Assembly: GCF_027944115.1 (NCBI RefSeq)
Contig: NZ_JAPJZI010000001.1
Coordinates: forward strand, 3,906,001-3,970,000
Direction of reading: 5' to 3'
Origin: Hoeflea prorocentri
GTDB lineage: Bacteria > Pseudomonadota > Alphaproteobacteria > Rhizobiales > Rhizobiaceae
DNA length: 64,000 nucleotides
Positions 21,504 to 32,735 of the stretch are shown piece after piece; position 1 is the first letter of the stretch; every line of letters starts with the position of its first letter. Both the position numbers and the translations under genes were made by a program. Under the pieces are notes generated by a model. It was not told the DNA's origin. It made no database searches and saw only the letters and a program-made list of their open reading frames with translations.

Positions 21504-21995
21504 CTACCCAAGATCGAGCCGCATGACAAGCGCCGCCGTCCTTGCTCCTCCACCCTCGTCGTAATAAGCCGCACGTTCCGCCACCTTGGTAAAGCCGATC
21601 CTGCGGTAGAGCGACAACGCCGCCTCGTTGCCTTCATCAACCTCCAGGAAAAGGCATTCGGCGCCCTCGGAGCGAAGGTGACGCAAAACGGCGCCCATAA
21701 GACGCCAGCCTATGCCGCTTCTTCTGTTTTTCGGCCTGACGGCGAGAGTCAGGATCTCCGCCTCGCCTTCAACAAGGCGCGCCAGAACAAAGCCGCCCGA
21801 TGCCTGCCACTTGCCCGGGCGCCGAGCGACAAATCCGAAAACCGGTTCCTGAACCAGCAGCGCCTCGATCTCTCCATCGGTCCATGGCCGCGAAAAGCCT
21901 TCCGAATGACGTATCGACGCCTCGGCGCAATCGGCCGGCGTCATCGGCACGATCTCGAACTCCTCGCTCCATCCAAACAGGGACGATGCGCTCAC
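21504..21995 (-). CDS. rimI: ribosomal-protein-alanine N-acetyltransferase-like GNAT protein
   Basis: A 163-residue GNAT acetyltransferase. The acetyl-CoA-binding motif A is VRPKNRRSGIGWRLMGAVL, followed by ECLFLEVDEGNEAALSLYRRIGF, typical of RimI (acetylation of S18). The GTG start overlaps the tsaB stop (GTGA), the common tsaB-rimI pairing. Substrate specificity is inferred from this pairing. Confidence 0.85.
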   Translation of the reverse strand: MSASSLFGWSEEFEIVPMTPADCAEASIRHSEGFSRPWTDGEIEALLVQEPVFGFVARRPGKWQASGGFVLARLVEGEAEILTLAVRPKNRRSGIGWRLMGAVLRHLRSEGAECLFLEVDEGNEAALSLYRRIGFTKVAERAAYYDEGGGARTAALVMRLDLG

Positions 21996-22666
21996 GGATG
22001 CGCCTCCTGCCGGCTGACGGCAAATCCTGTCTGCGGCTTGGCGTCGGCAGCGCGAAGGTAAAGCGGCCTTGGCGCCGCGTCCGGCTGGCTCGCGCCGGCG
22101 GTAAGCCTGGCGATTGCGCCGATATCGGCGCTCGCCTCAGCAGACAATACGCCAAGTGTGCCTTTTTCCGCGATCACGAGAGGGGCGCCGGAGCCCAGAA
22201 GCATCGCACCGGCCTCTGCGGCCAATTGTGCGGCTTCGGAAGGCAGCATCGCGGCGGCTTCACCGACGGGGTGGCCGGCTCCATCGAAGAGTTGCGTATA
22301 AACCTCGCCGCGGCGAGCGTCGAGGACTGCCAGCACCGGGCTGCCGGGCCGCGCCGAAAAGACAAGCGCCTCGAACACGCTTACACCCGCCAGCGGTATG
22401 CCGAGGGCCAGCGAAAGACCACGCATTGCCGATACGCCGACACGCAGACCGGTAAAGGAACCGGGGCCGATGCACACGCCAAGGCGCTCAAGATCTCCGT
22501 AGGAGACCTTTGCGTCGTTCATTGCCCGCGCAATGACGGGAAAAAGCCGCTCCGCATGGCCGCGCCCTATGTGCTCGACCGAGCGGCCAAGCTCGCCGCG
22601 TTCGGACGAATCGCAGATGCATGCCGCACAATCGCCGGCAGATGTATCAACCGCGAGCGTGATCAT
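21992..22666 (-). CDS. tsaB: tRNA threonylcarbamoyladenosine biosynthesis protein TsaB
   Basis: A 224-residue ASKHA-fold partner of TsaD/TsaE in t6A37 tRNA modification. The N-terminal ITLAVDTSAGDCAACI and the GPGSFTGLRVGVSAMRGL motif are diagnostic. The start at MITLAVDT has GAAG upstream, and a longer in-frame extension would only overlap the upstream hydrolase gene further. Its 5' end overlaps the hydrolase 3' end by 20 bases. rimI follows with a GTGA overlap. Confidence 0.93.
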   Translation of the reverse strand: MITLAVDTSAGDCAACICDSSERGELGRSVEHIGRGHAERLFPVIARAMNDAKVSYGDLERLGVCIGPGSFTGLRVGVSAMRGLSLALGIPLAGVSVFEALVFSARPGSPVLAVLDARRGEVYTQLFDGAGHPVGEAAAMLPSEAAQLAAEAGAMLLGSGAPLVIAEKGTLGVLSAEASADIGAIARLTAGASQPDAAPRPLYLRAADAKPQTGFAVSRQEAHP

Positions 22667-23465
22667 GGGCTTCAAGTGCATTCGATAAAATGGCGTTGAA
22701 CTCGTCCGCATGTGTCAAAAACGGCGCATGGCCGGCACCGGCAATCACATGGACCCCGTCAGTGCAGCCCGGAATATGCTCGGCCATGAAGGTGCTGGCG
22801 CCTGGTTTGCAGACCAGGTCCCTGTCACCGCTGACAATCGTCGTCGGCAGCGTGATGTGCGGCAGGAGGCCGATTTGCGAGCGCTCGTCGGTCGTCACGT
22901 AGTCATTGATCGTGACATCCTGGCGCGCCCTTGCCGCAAGGTCGGAGATATACGCCGCAACGGCTTCATCTTCCGGTGCGATACGGGGTCCAAACCCCCG
23001 AGCTGTCGCTTCGAAATTGGTCTCAAGCGCATGTCTGGTCTTCGGTGTACTTCCAGGGTCCTGGCCGTAGGGGAAATGCTCATCCGACAGTCTTTGAGGA
23101 ATGGTGTCGATCAGCACAAGACGCGAAACCACGCCCGGATAGCGGGTCACGAAAACCTGGGTGATGCAGCCGCCCATCGACCAGCCGAGCAGCGTGATGT
23201 CCTTCAGGGAAAGCTCTTCAATCAGGGTGTTGAGATCGTCGCAATGATCTTCGAAACTGATATCCGGGGACCGGGCCGTTGAGCGTCCATGACCGCGCAG
23301 GTCAGGGCAGACGCAACGGTATCGGTCGCGGAAAACGGCAACCTGCTTGTCCCAGACCGTTCCGTCCATCATGGTGCCGTGAATAAAAAGCAGAGCAGGC
23401 AGATCGCCGCCGGAATCGGCCACGAATATCTGTTCCCCACCTATTTCATGCATCGTTTCGGGCAT
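22647..23465 (-). CDS. alpha/beta hydrolase
   Basis: A 272-residue alpha/beta hydrolase-fold protein. The oxyanion-hole motif is FIHGTMMDG, the nucleophile elbow is GWSMGG (Ser), and the late acid/His region is GDRDLVCKP and GAGHAPFL. The substrate is unknown; haloperoxidase/BioH-like esterases share this pattern. The start is uncertain: an in-frame ATG ten codons earlier (23492) has no ribosome binding site. It overlaps tsaB by 20 bases on the same strand. Confidence 0.82.
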   Translation of the reverse strand: MPETMHEIGGEQIFVADSGGDLPALLFIHGTMMDGTVWDKQVAVFRDRYRCVCPDLRGHGRSTARSPDISFEDHCDDLNTLIEELSLKDITLLGWSMGGCITQVFVTRYPGVVSRLVLIDTIPQRLSDEHFPYGQDPGSTPKTRHALETNFEATARGFGPRIAPEDEAVAAYISDLAARARQDVTINDYVTTDERSQIGLLPHITLPTTIVSGDRDLVCKPGASTFMAEHIPGCTDGVHVIAGAGHAPFLTHADEFNAILSNALEAHDHARG

Positions 23466-23528
23466 CCGCTCGTCGCCCCCGGGCAGATCCATCACATTAT
23501 TCGTCGTCTAAAAAATCGTCAGCCGCTG

Positions 23529-24092
23529 TCAGACGGCTTCAACTTCCTGAACTTCGGGAATGAAATGGCGCAAAAGGTTCTGAATGCCGTGCTTCAGCGT
23601 TGCCGTCGACGAAGGACATCCGGCGCAGGCGCCCTTCATATGCAGGAACACACGTCCTTCCTTATAGCCCTTGAAGGTAATGTCGCCGCCGTCCTGTGCA
23701 ACGGCCGGACGCACGCGTGTTTCCAGAAGCTCCTTGATGGTCGCGACAATCGATTCATCGGCCTCGTCATAGAACTCGCCTTCGTCTTCCAGATCGGACC
23801 CGGCTTCACTGTTCATGACAGGCTGGCCCGACATGAAGTGCTCCATGATCGCACCGAGGATCGCCGGCTTGAGGTGCTGCCAATCAGCGTCGTCCTTGGT
23901 CACCGTGATGAAGTCGTAACCAAAGAACACGCCGGTCACGCCATGTACGGTGAACAGCCGAGCGGCAAGCGGCGATGCTTCGGCTGCGCTGTCGGGATCG
24001 CGGAAATCGGCCGAACCGCCTTCGTAAACCACCTTTCCAGGCAGGAATTTCAGTGTCGCCGGATTGGGCGTGGCTTCTGTTTGTATGAACAT
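23529..24092 (-). CDS. Nfu-type iron-sulfur cluster carrier (NifU-like)
   Basis: A 187-residue Fe-S scaffold or carrier. The N-terminal Nfu_N domain (1-90; MFIQTEATPNPATLKFLPG) is followed by a NifU C-terminal-like domain (110-185) with the cluster-binding CAGCPSS (CxxC). Both are the standard two-domain alphaproteobacterial arrangement. The protein delivers clusters to apoproteins in the cytoplasm. It lies downstream of a universal stress gene and upstream of the hydrolase. Confidence 0.93.
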   Translation of the reverse strand: MFIQTEATPNPATLKFLPGKVVYEGGSADFRDPDSAAEASPLAARLFTVHGVTGVFFGYDFITVTKDDADWQHLKPAILGAIMEHFMSGQPVMNSEAGSDLEDEGEFYDEADESIVATIKELLETRVRPAVAQDGGDITFKGYKEGRVFLHMKGACAGCPSSTATLKHGIQNLLRHFIPEVQEVEAV

Positions 24093-24216
24093 TGGCTGTA
24101 CTCCTGGGCCAAAAGGGCGATTCGCGCCGGCCCGCCTGAATTATGGCTGAAAAATAAGGCACATGGCATGCGACTTCAAGAAGATGCGGATGGCTTGGGT
24201 CTTTCGCCGGTCAGTT

Positions 24217-24708
24217 TTAACTGAGTGCTTCGATGTCCTCGTCACTGAGCGCATCCGGAATCACGGTGACCGGGATCGGGAAGGCAGCACCGCGCCCGGC
24301 AATTGAGGCGACCAGCGGCCCCGGCCCGTCCTTGGCCGACCCGGCGGCAAGGACAAGGATCGCAATATCCTGGTCTTCTTCGATCAGCGAATGAATCTCA
24401 TCGACCGTCTTGCCCATGCGGATCTGCTGTTCCGGCTCGATACCGGCATTTTCCCGCACCTGCGCGGCAAAACGCTCCAGGGTCGCGCTGCCTTCTTCCT
24501 GCTGTTCGGCCTTCATGATCTCCTCGACGCCGAGCCAGTGCTGAAAGTCACCCGGCTCGATGACGTAGATCAGGACGAGGACGCCATTGGTGCGCTTGGC
24601 ACGGCTGGCGGCATAGTGAACCGCCCGCTCACATTCTGGCGTGTCATCGATCACGGCAAGAAACTTGCGCCGGTGACCTTCTTCCCTTGATAGTCGCTTC
24701 GATACCAT
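24217..24708 (-). CDS. universal stress protein
   Basis: A 163-residue UspA-fold protein. FLAVIDDTPECERAVHYAASRA opens the Rossmann-like fold, and VLAAGSAKDGPGPLVASIAG is a variant of the usual ATP-binding G-x2-G-x9-G-S/T motif. The start is placed at MVSKRLSREE; upstream in-frame codons have no clear support. It is probably a nucleotide-binding stress protein. Its place between trpS and nfu is common in rhizobia. Confidence 0.85.
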   Translation of the reverse strand: MVSKRLSREEGHRRKFLAVIDDTPECERAVHYAASRAKRTNGVLVLIYVIEPGDFQHWLGVEEIMKAEQQEEGSATLERFAAQVRENAGIEPEQQIRMGKTVDEIHSLIEEDQDIAILVLAAGSAKDGPGPLVASIAGRGAAFPIPVTVIPDALSDEDIEALS

Positions 24709-24785
24709 GGCGCGGAGTTTGCCACCGGCCCAGCGCCGCGGCAAGCGTTAGTTTCCTGCGGTCCCCAATGCGAAATGGCTATACC

Positions 24786-25850
24786 CTAGCGCAGCAGGCC
24801 GATGATGTCCTTGACATCCTTCATGGTTTGACCGGCTATCTCTGCTGCCCGCTCACCACCATCACGCAACACGTCGTCGATGTGGTCCGGGCTTTCCAGA
24901 AGACGCCGCATCTCGTCATTAATCGGCGACATGACGCTGACGGCAAGCTCCGTCAAGGCCGGTTTGAAGGCCGAAAACTGCTGCCCGGCAAACTCCGAAA
25001 TCACCGCTTCGCGGGTCGTATCGGAGAGAGCGGCATAGATACCGACGAGGTTATCGGCTTCCGCCCGTCCTTCCAGGCCCTCGACATCGCCCGGAAGCGG
25101 TTCGGGGTCCGTCTTGGCCTTGCGGATTTTCTTGGCAATCGTATCGGCATCGTCCGTCAGATTGATCCGCGACAGGTCCGACACATCCGATTTCGACATT
25201 TTCTTGGTGCCGTCGCGCAGGCTCATCACCCGCGGAGCCGGCCCACCGATCAGCGGTTCGGTGAGCGGGAAATAGCCGTTTACCCGTTCCTCGCCGACAA
25301 GCATATCGACGCCGAGACCGGTTTCGGCAATGCGCTGCGAAAAGTCGATATTGAACTTCTGTGCAATGTCACGCGTCAGTTCCAGATGCTGTTTCTGATC
25401 GTCACCGACGGGCACGTGGGTCGCCCGGTAAACCAGGATATCGGCCGCCATGAGGCTCGGATAGGCCAGCAGGCCAAGCGAGGCGTTCTCGCGATCCTTG
25501 CCGGCCTTGTCCTTGAACTGGGTCATCCGGTTCATCCAGCCGATGCGCGCCACACAATTGAAAATCCAGGCGAGCTCGGCATGCCCGGACACCCGGCTCT
25601 GGTTGAAGACGATGTGAGCCTTCGGGTCGATCCCGGAAGCAAGGAACGCAGCGGTGATGGCGCGCGTGTGACCGGCAAGATCGTCATGGACAAGTTGCGC
25701 GGTTATGGCGTGAAGATCGACAACGCAATAAATGCAGTCGTGGCTTTCCTGAAGGGCGACAAACTTGCGGATCGCGCCCAGATAATTGCCCAGGTGCAAA
25801 TTACCGGTGGGCTGCACCCCGGAAAAGACCAGCGGCTTGAACTCGGACAT
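24786..25850 (-). CDS. trpS: tryptophanyl-tRNA synthetase
   Basis: A 354-residue class I synthetase. The HIGH-like signature is [13 protein letters not shown] and the KMSKS signature is [14 protein letters not shown]. The start at MSEFKPLVF has AGGA 6 bases upstream. The order murJ, VOC gene, trpS, usp is on one strand. Confidence 0.96.
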   Translation of the reverse strand: MSEFKPLVFSGVQPTGNLHLGNYLGAIRKFVALQESHDCIYCVVDLHAITAQLVHDDLAGHTRAITAAFLASGIDPKAHIVFNQSRVSGHAELAWIFNCVARIGWMNRMTQFKDKAGKDRENASLGLLAYPSLMAADILVYRATHVPVGDDQKQHLELTRDIAQKFNIDFSQRIAETGLGVDMLVGEERVNGYFPLTEPLIGGPAPRVMSLRDGTKKMSKSDVSDLSRINLTDDADTIAKKIRKAKTDPEPLPGDVEGLEGRAEADNLVGIYAALSDTTREAVISEFAGQQFSAFKPALTELAVSVMSPINDEMRRLLESPDHIDDVLRDGGERAAEIAGQTMKDVKDIIGLLR

Positions 25851-25928
25851 GGAACTTCCTGAAAATCGTGTTCGGGATCGGATATCGCGGCGGGTTATGC
25901 ACGCACGCAACGCGCTTATCAAGGGAAT

Positions 25929-26318
25929 TCAGTCGACCGGCTGCAGCAGGTCCCAGCGGTTGCCGAACGGATCGAGGAAAACAGCGACGGTTCCGTAGGG
26001 CTCGGTCCTGGGCTCTTCGAGGAAAACGACCCCGTTTTTCAACATCCGCGCGTGGTCCGCCTGGAAGTCGCCGGTGGAAAGGAAAAAGGACACCCGCCCG
26101 CCCGCCTGATCGCCGATGCGGGCGGCCTGTCTCGCATTGGCGGGCTCGGCAATACGCAGGGCCGTCCCGGAGCCGTCGCTCGGCCGCACAAGCACCCAAC
26201 GTTTGCCGTCGGGCATCCGGTTGTCATCGATCAGATCGAAGTTCAGAACGCCGACAAAAAAGGCCAGCGCCTCCTCGTAGGACGGAACGATAAGGGTGAC
26301 GTAAGCAATCGACGGCAC
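25929..26318 (-). CDS. VOC-family protein (glyoxalase/bleomycin-resistance fold)
   Basis: A small protein of 129 residues with the beta-alpha-beta-beta-beta repeats of the vicinal oxygen chelate superfamily (IAYVTLIVPSYEEALAFFVG and TVAVFLDPFGNRWDLLQP). Function is unknown. The start is not an ATG: a GTG at 26318 has GAGG 8 bases upstream, within the murJ end. Other in-frame non-ATG starts up to 26351 would overlap murJ. Confidence 0.75.
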   Translation of the reverse strand: MPSIAYVTLIVPSYEEALAFFVGVLNFDLIDDNRMPDGKRWVLVRPSDGSGTALRIAEPANARQAARIGDQAGGRVSFFLSTGDFQADHARMLKNGVVFLEEPRTEPYGTVAVFLDPFGNRWDLLQPVD

Positions 26319-26328
26319 GGTCTTCGCC

Positions 26329-27891
26329 TCACACACGCCTGCGCGACACAAGCGAGAGCAGTTGAGCCCTGTCCATTGCGCCGGTCAGCAGTACAATGGC
26401 GAAGTAAACCAGAACGCCGCCGGCGATCAGAATCAGCATCAGGCCAAGGCGCATCAGGAACGACCCATCCATCACAGCCGGGCCGATCACCAGCAGCGCG
26501 AGATACAGAGCCAGTCCCATGAGCGCGCTGGCGACGATAACCAGCACAACGCGGCGCAGCGTCAGCCGGGTCGGCATGAACTGGCCTTCCTTGTAAAGCA
26601 ACCCGCCAAGCAGGATGACATTCACCCAGCCGGCGGCGGATGTTGCAATGGCGACCCCCTTGACCCCGACAATCGGAAAAAGGATCAGGCTGCCTGCCAC
26701 GTTAACAGCCGCGTTGACACCGGCAAACCACATGGGGGAGCGCATGTCCTCGCGCGCATAGAAGGATGGTGTAAAGATCTTGTTGAGCACAAAGGCCGGA
26801 AGTCCGGCCGCAAACGCCGCCAGAACGGCTGCGGTGACCATCGTCGTCTCACGGGTGAATTCCCCGCGCTCGAACAAAAGCGCGACGACCGGCGCCGGAA
26901 TGATCGCAAAAGCGACGGCGGCGGGTACCGTCAACCCCAGACCGAATTCCAAGCTGCTGTTCTGCAACTGGTTGACGGCGGGTGCGTTGCCTTCCTTGAG
27001 CGCCCGGGACAGTTCCGGCAGCAGGACAACGCCGATCGCGATCCCAATGACCCCCAGTGGAAGCTGAATGATGCGGTCGGCATAGTTGACCATCGATATC
27101 GCGCCGTCCTGTCCGGAGATAATGATCTGACCGATCAAGAGATTGAGCTGCGTGATACCGCCGGTGATCGCCGCAGGAAGCGCCAGCCACAGGAGCCGGC
27201 GGACGGGCGGCGTCAGGCGCGGGGTGCCGATCCGGACATGGAAACCGGCGCGGCGCACGCCATAGACCAGAAGACCAAGCTGCAACAGGCCGGACAACAT
27301 GACGCCAGAGGCCATGGAAATGCCGATGGTCCTTGGATCGGCATTCAGACGCACCGCCAGAACGAGCACGGCCACCAGCACCACATTAAGCAGCACGGGG
27401 CTGATCGCGGCCAGAAAATACTTCCGATAGGAGTTGAGGATGCCTGACAGCATCGCCACCAGGGACATGGCGGCGAGATAGGGGAACATGATCCGGGTCA
27501 GGAGTACCGTCAGATCGAATTTTTCCGGGATCTCGGCAAATTTGGGTGCGATCACCGTGCCGACGAGGAAAGGCATGAAAATCATCGCAAGCGCCGACAG
27601 GGCAATGAGGACAAAAAGCAGAACCGACAGGACCTGACGGGCAAAAAGCTCCGCCGCCTTTTCGCCGCCGCCTTCCAGCTCCTTGGCAAAAAGCGGAATG
27701 AACGCGGCGTTAAACGCGCCTTCGGCAAAAAGACGTCTGAAAAGGTTCGGGAAGCGGAAGGCGGCGTAAAACGCATCGGAAACCGGCCCGGCACCGAGAA
27801 CAAAGGCGATCAGCGCCTCGCGGACAAACCCCAGCACCCGGCTTGCCATGGTCGCGGAGCCCACGCTGGCGAATTTGCGCAGCAGGCTCAT
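26329..27891 (-). CDS. murJ: lipid II flippase MurJ
   Basis: A 520-residue MOP-superfamily integral membrane protein with about 14 hydrophobic helices over the whole length, needed to flip lipid II for peptidoglycan synthesis. The N-terminal [22 protein letters not shown] and the [20 protein letters not shown] motif are characteristic of MurJ/MviN. Its ATG overlaps the glnD stop (ATGA), and the glnD-murJ pair is conserved in rhizobia. Confidence 0.95.
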   Translation of the reverse strand: MSLLRKFASVGSATMASRVLGFVREALIAFVLGAGPVSDAFYAAFRFPNLFRRLFAEGAFNAAFIPLFAKELEGGGEKAAELFARQVLSVLLFVLIALSALAMIFMPFLVGTVIAPKFAEIPEKFDLTVLLTRIMFPYLAAMSLVAMLSGILNSYRKYFLAAISPVLLNVVLVAVLVLAVRLNADPRTIGISMASGVMLSGLLQLGLLVYGVRRAGFHVRIGTPRLTPPVRRLLWLALPAAITGGITQLNLLIGQIIISGQDGAISMVNYADRIIQLPLGVIGIAIGVVLLPELSRALKEGNAPAVNQLQNSSLEFGLGLTVPAAVAFAIIPAPVVALLFERGEFTRETTMVTAAVLAAFAAGLPAFVLNKIFTPSFYAREDMRSPMWFAGVNAAVNVAGSLILFPIVGVKGVAIATSAAGWVNVILLGGLLYKEGQFMPTRLTLRRVVLVIVASALMGLALYLALLVIGPAVMDGSFLMRLGLMLILIAGGVLVYFAIVLLTGAMDRAQLLSLVSRRRV

Positions 27892-30737
27892 TGCTGGCCG
27901 ACCCGCCTGCCCTTTTCCCTCGGCGGGGCGATCATTCCCTGGGGCATTTTCTGGCGTACTTCTTCTTCGATACCGGCGAGGACCGCCTTGAGACGCGCAA
28001 TGATGTTTGCGTGACGGTTCTCATTGGTGATTTTGTGGCCGAAAAGATCGGTCACGTAAAACGTATCGATGACCTTCTCCCCGAAGGTCGTGATGTGCGC
28101 CGAGGCGATATCGAGCGAGAGATCGGAGAGGATTTCTGTGATCTCGGACAGGAGCCCGGTGCGGTCCAGGCCTTCCAGCTCGATTACGGTAAAATAGTTG
28201 GACAGGTTGTTGTTGACGCTGACCTTGGGTGTCACGGTAAACGGTTTGGTCTTGCGGCGATGACGCGTCTTGTGGGCGATCACCTCGGGCAGATGCTTCT
28301 GTCCGGCCAGTACTGCCTCAATCATCGCGCCGATGCGTTCGGCCCGACGCAGTTCATCTTCATCCTCGCTGAACTCACGATTGATCATGATCGTGTCCAG
28401 CGCACGTCCGTCCGATGTGGTGTAAACCTGCGCGTCGGCGATATTGGCCCCGGCCGCCGCACAGGCCCCGGTCACGATGGACAGAAGCCGCGGATGATCG
28501 GGCGCCAGGACCGTGATCTCCGTTATGGCGTGGAAAGAATGTGTGCGCACCATCGTGGCCAGCGGTTTGCCGGCCTCGCGTGTCCGGCGGATGAATTCCG
28601 CATGCCTCACCTGATCTTCAAGCTGCACGGTCAAGAGGTAAGGCAGATAGTGCAGGTTAAGGTAGTTCTCGCGCTCGGCTTCAGGCCAGTCGGCAAGCGC
28701 ATCGCCAAGAAGCGCGCGGGCCTCTTGCGCCCTTTCCTTGCCCGACACGGCGGAAAAACCGCCTGAAAGCATCAGCTCGGTCTCTCCGTAAAGCGTTCGC
28801 AGCAGCTGACCCTTCCAGCCATTCCACACGCCCGGGCCCACGGCCCTGATATCGCAAATGGTCAGGACAAGAAGCAGCCGCAACCGGTCCAGCGACTGAA
28901 CAACCTCGGCAAAATCCTCGATGGTCTTGCGATCGTGCAAATCGCGCGACTGCGCAATCATTGACATGGTCAGATGTTCGCTCACCAGCCAGGCAACCGT
29001 GTCCGTCTGTTCCGGCGTGAGGCCGAGGCGCGGACACAATTTGCGCGCCACCCTGGCGCCGGCAACGGAATGGTCCTCCGGACGACCCTTGGCGATATCG
29101 TGCAGCAAAAGGGCGACATAGAGCACTTCCCGCTCCTTGATGTCGGGAAGGATGCTGGCGGTCAACGGATGGGCGTCGTCCTCGGTGCCCTTCTCGATGC
29201 TGGAAAAAACATCGACGGCTCGTAGCAGATGTTCGTCCACCGTGTAGTGGTGATACATGTTGAACTGCATCATGGAAACGATGCGGCCGAATTCCGGGAT
29301 GAACCGCCCGAGGACACCGGCCTCGTTCATGCGCGTCAGGATCAGCGTCGGACGGCGTGGCGATGTCAGGATCGACAGGAAGAGCCGGTTGGCTTCCTCG
29401 TCTTCACGTACCTTCGCATTGATCAGCGAAAGGGAGCGCTTTGCAAGCTTCAGCGCATCGGGATGAAACATCAGGTCATGGATATCGGCCAGATGGAACA
29501 GGCGGATCAGGTTGACCGGATCACGCTTGAAGATCTCCTCGTCCACGACCGTGATACGGCCATTGTCCTGAAGAAAGTCCAATGTGCCCGGGATCTTGCG
29601 GCGGCGATGCGCAAGCCGTCGGAACACGCGCGACAAGCCGGGCGTTTCCTTGGCTTCCTCATCCTCCAGCGCGGCGCACAGGATGCGCGTTAAGTCGCCG
29701 ACATCCTTGGCGACAAGAAAATAGTGTTTCATGAAACGCTCGACCGACGACAGGCCGGGATGATCGTGATAGCCGAGATCGGCCGCGATTTCCCGCTGTA
29801 TGTCGAAGGACAGGCGCTCCTCGGCCTTGCCGGTGAGAAAATGCATGTGGCACCGCACGGCCCAGAGAAAATCCTCCGACTTTTCGAACAGTTTCGCCTC
29901 GCGTCGGGAGAGCACGCCGCGTTTGACAAGGTCTTTCAGGGCGCGAACGCGGTAATAGTATTTTGCCAGCCAGAACAGCGTCTGCAAATCCCTCAGACCG
30001 CCCTTGCCCTCCTTGACATTGGGTTCGACCAGATAACGCGTATCGCCGGCCTTCTGGTGACGCACATCGCGTTCGGCCAGCTTGGCGGCGATAAAGGCGC
30101 GGGCGCTGTTGCGGACGACCTCCGCGTCGAAACGCTGTTCCATCTCGTCGTAGAGGACCTTGGCGCCACAAAGAAAACGGGCATCCAGTATGGCTGTACG
30201 AATGGTCATATCGCTGTTGGAAAGGCGAATGCACTCATCGACATTTCGGGTCGCGTGCCCGACCTTGAAGCCCATGTCCCAGAGCATGTAGAGCACATAT
30301 TCGACCACCTGCTCCGTCCAGGCCGTCTGTTTGTAGGGCAGGATGATCAGGATATCGATGTCGGACCCCGGCGCCAGTGTCTCCCGCCCATAGCCGCCGA
30401 CCGCGGCAACCGCCATATGCTCCGACGTTGATGGGTTTTCCACGGGATAAACCCGCTCGGTCGCAAATTCGAACAGCACGCGAATGATTTCATCCTGCAG
30501 CAGAGAGAGGCGGCGGGCGCATTTCAGCCCGCTGCCGTCCTCGCGCAACATATCGGAAATGGTGTTGCGGCCATCCGCAACTGCCTTTTTGAGCAGGGCA
30601 AACAGGGCATTGCGCGTGTCCTGCGACGTAACGTCCCTGGCTTCACCGGCAATGGCGTCGCATTGCGCGCGAAGCGCTTCTGCATCGCATATCCGCTCAA
30701 TTTGCAGGTCTTTCAGTGTCATGCAGGGCCGTTGCAT
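27888..30737 (-). CDS. glnD: bifunctional PII uridylyltransferase/uridylyl-removing enzyme
   Basis: A protein of about 949 residues that modifies PII proteins according to glutamine, the top nitrogen sensor. The nucleotidyltransferase motif is [16 protein letters not shown] (about residue 100). The HD domain has [15 protein letters not shown] (near 510), and two ACT domains occupy the last 220 residues. An open frame runs much further upstream, but it overlaps the divergent rbsK and is excluded. An ATG at 30737 has GGA upstream; 30722 (MTLKDLQ) is an alternative. Confidence 0.93.
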   Translation of the reverse strand: MQRPCMTLKDLQIERICDAEALRAQCDAIAGEARDVTSQDTRNALFALLKKAVADGRNTISDMLREDGSGLKCARRLSLLQDEIIRVLFEFATERVYPVENPSTSEHMAVAAVGGYGRETLAPGSDIDILIILPYKQTAWTEQVVEYVLYMLWDMGFKVGHATRNVDECIRLSNSDMTIRTAILDARFLCGAKVLYDEMEQRFDAEVVRNSARAFIAAKLAERDVRHQKAGDTRYLVEPNVKEGKGGLRDLQTLFWLAKYYYRVRALKDLVKRGVLSRREAKLFEKSEDFLWAVRCHMHFLTGKAEERLSFDIQREIAADLGYHDHPGLSSVERFMKHYFLVAKDVGDLTRILCAALEDEEAKETPGLSRVFRRLAHRRRKIPGTLDFLQDNGRITVVDEEIFKRDPVNLIRLFHLADIHDLMFHPDALKLAKRSLSLINAKVREDEEANRLFLSILTSPRRPTLILTRMNEAGVLGRFIPEFGRIVSMMQFNMYHHYTVDEHLLRAVDVFSSIEKGTEDDAHPLTASILPDIKEREVLYVALLLHDIAKGRPEDHSVAGARVARKLCPRLGLTPEQTDTVAWLVSEHLTMSMIAQSRDLHDRKTIEDFAEVVQSLDRLRLLLVLTICDIRAVGPGVWNGWKGQLLRTLYGETELMLSGGFSAVSGKERAQEARALLGDALADWPEAERENYLNLHYLPYLLTVQLEDQVRHAEFIRRTREAGKPLATMVRTHSFHAITEITVLAPDHPRLLSIVTGACAAAGANIADAQVYTTSDGRALDTIMINREFSEDEDELRRAERIGAMIEAVLAGQKHLPEVIAHKTRHRRKTKPFTVTPKVSVNNNLSNYFTVIELEGLDRTGLLSEITEILSDLSLDIASAHITTFGEKVIDTFYVTDLFGHKITNENRHANIIARLKAVLAGIEEEVRQKMPQGMIAPPREKGRRVGQQ

Positions 30738-30833
30738 CCAAATCCAAACGGGAAACTGTCGGCTTGCTGTAGCGCTTTTTCCGTGAAAGAACCACCGCAA
30801 ATAGATTGCACAGCCTGCCTGAGGAACCTGACC

Positions 30834-31739
30834 ATGATTACTGTTCTCGGCTCCATCAATATGGATCTGATAGCAACCGTCGACCGACTGCCGCGACCCG
30901 GCGAGACGGTTATCGGCAGCACATTTGCGACGGCGGCCGGGGGCAAGGGCGCCAACCAGGCCCTCGCAGCACAGCGAGCCGGCAGCAAAACCCGCATGAC
31001 CGGAGCCGTGGGCGATGATCAGTTTGCCAAGGCCTCGCTCGGACTGCTGGCGCAAGCAGGCGTGGATCTGACGATGGTTCAGACAACCGATGGGCCGACG
31101 GGAACGGCTGTCATACTGGTGGAACATGACGGTGAAAACAGCATCGCCGTTGTTCCGGGAGCGAATGGTCACGTGAGTGCGGCGGATGCGCAGTCAGCCC
31201 TTGGCGACATGGACAAAGGCGATTACCTGCTGCTTCAACTGGAAGTCCCTGCCGAGGCAGTCAGCACGGCCCTGGCTGCGGCCCGCGAGCAGGGTGTGGT
31301 TTCGGTTCTCAATATTGCTCCGCTCACCGATGACGCTGTCGAGCTCGCTACTCTGGCCGACATCGTCATTGCCAATGAGACCGAATTTGAAAGGCTCGCC
31401 GGCAGAACGGACATCGAGCCGGCCCTTCGCGAGACACTTCTTGCCGATCTGCATGCCGCATCCGGCCAGACACTGATCGTCACGCTGGGCGCCGATGGCG
31501 TGATTGCCGCGCATGATGGTGCGCTGATCCGCACACAGGGCCTTGTGATCGATCCTGTCGATACCGTTGGAGCCGGCGACACATTTTGCGGCTATCTGGC
31601 CGCAGCGCTCGACGGGGGCGATGATTTCGAGACCGCGCTCAAAAAAGCCGCCGCCGCGGGAAGCCTTGCCTGCCTCAAACACGGCGCACAACCGGCAATC
31701 CCCTTCAAGCAGGACGTTGTTGCCGCTTTAGAGCCTTGA
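30834..31739 (+). CDS. rbsK: ribokinase
   Basis: A 301-residue PfkB-family sugar kinase that phosphorylates ribose. Signature 1 is [17 protein letters not shown] and signature 2 is [16 protein letters not shown] with the catalytic Asp. GAGG lies 9 bases before the ATG. It is divergent from glnD and convergent with a nucleoside hydrolase whose 3' end overlaps it by 12 bases. A ribose salvage role (hydrolase releases ribose, kinase traps it) is inferred. Confidence 0.92.
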   Translation: MITVLGSINMDLIATVDRLPRPGETVIGSTFATAAGGKGANQALAAQRAGSKTRMTGAVGDDQFAKASLGLLAQAGVDLTMVQTTDGPTGTAVILVEHDGENSIAVVPGANGHVSAADAQSALGDMDKGDYLLLQLEVPAEAVSTALAAAREQGVVSVLNIAPLTDDAVELATLADIVIANETEFERLAGRTDIEPALRETLLADLHAASGQTLIVTLGADGVIAAHDGALIRTQGLVIDPVDTVGAGDTFCGYLAAALDGGDDFETALKKAAAAGSLACLKHGAQPAIPFKQDVVAALEP

Positions 31740-32681
31740 AAGGTGATCGGTCAGAAGCGCGAAGAAACCGTCTGCGTCGACATCGCGGATCACCAGCGCA
31801 TTATGCGGCCGGTCCGTGACCTGCCACCAGTCGACCACCGTCATGCCCTCTGTCAGCGGTGATTGCGTTTCAATCTCGACATTGCAGTAACGCCCGGAAA
31901 ACAGATCCGGCTGCAGCAGCCAGGCAATCACAGTCGGATCGTGCAATGGACCGCCTTCGATCCCGTATTTGCTTTCATCGTAGCGCTCGAAGAACTCCAG
32001 CAATTCAACAACGGCTTTCGATACCGGCGTTGCAAGCTTGCCGATGACATCAAGCCGGCTGCGCGTCGTCAGCACCTTATGGGTAACGTCGAGCGGCATC
32101 ATGACAATGGGGATACCGGAGGCAAACACCATCTTCGCGGCTTCCGGGTCGACATAGATGTTGAATTCGGCTGCCGGCGTGACATTGCCGCCTTCGAAAA
32201 AACCGCCGCCCATCAGCACGATCTGACGGACGCGCTCGGCAATCTGGGGCGCCTGCTGAAGGGCGAGGGCAAGATTGGTCAACGGGCCGAGCGCGCATAT
32301 CGTGACCTCACCGGCAGGTTCGGCCAGGAGTGTCTCGACAATGAAGTCCACACCGTGAAGCGGTTGCAACGGCATATCCGGTTCCGGTAGCTGCGGACCG
32401 TCAAGACCGGATTTGCCGTGGACATATTCGGCCGTCACGAGCGGCCGCTCCATCGGTGACTTGGCGCCGGCATAGACGCGCGTTCCAGGCTTGCGCGCCA
32501 GTTCGCAAATCTTTCTTGCGTTCTTTTCGGTCAGTGCAAGAGGCACGTTGCCGGCCACCGCCGTTATGCCCAGCACGTTGAGCCGGTCGCTTGCCAGCGC
32601 CAGCAAAATGGCCACTGCGTCGTCCTGCCCCGGATCGGTATCGATAATGATTTTAATGGGTTCGCTGATTTCGTCGGCCAT
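31728..32681 (-). CDS. nucleoside hydrolase
   Basis: A 317-residue member of the IU-nucleoside hydrolase family that splits ribonucleosides into base and ribose. The calcium-binding motif IIIDTDPGQDDA is at the N-terminus, and the family motif GALTNLALAL and the active-site region LHDPTVIAWLL are visible. The start at MADEISEP has GAGGA 5-6 bases upstream. Base preference cannot be read. Its 3' end overlaps rbsK by 12 bases. Confidence 0.92.
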   Translation of the reverse strand: MADEISEPIKIIIDTDPGQDDAVAILLALASDRLNVLGITAVAGNVPLALTEKNARKICELARKPGTRVYAGAKSPMERPLVTAEYVHGKSGLDGPQLPEPDMPLQPLHGVDFIVETLLAEPAGEVTICALGPLTNLALALQQAPQIAERVRQIVLMGGGFFEGGNVTPAAEFNIYVDPEAAKMVFASGIPIVMMPLDVTHKVLTTRSRLDVIGKLATPVSKAVVELLEFFERYDESKYGIEGGPLHDPTVIAWLLQPDLFSGRYCNVEIETQSPLTEGMTVVDWWQVTDRPHNALVIRDVDADGFFALLTDHLSRL

Positions 32682-32735
32682 AGTGTCCTCTGTTTGCACG
32701 TGACTATGCGCCCAGACCCGGGGAACCGCAATATG

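Noticed and set aside
30738-31172. Upstream extension of the glnD frame across rbsK
   Set aside because: The extension lies wholly on the antisense strand of rbsK, has no conserved sequence, and the GlnD family starts near 30737.
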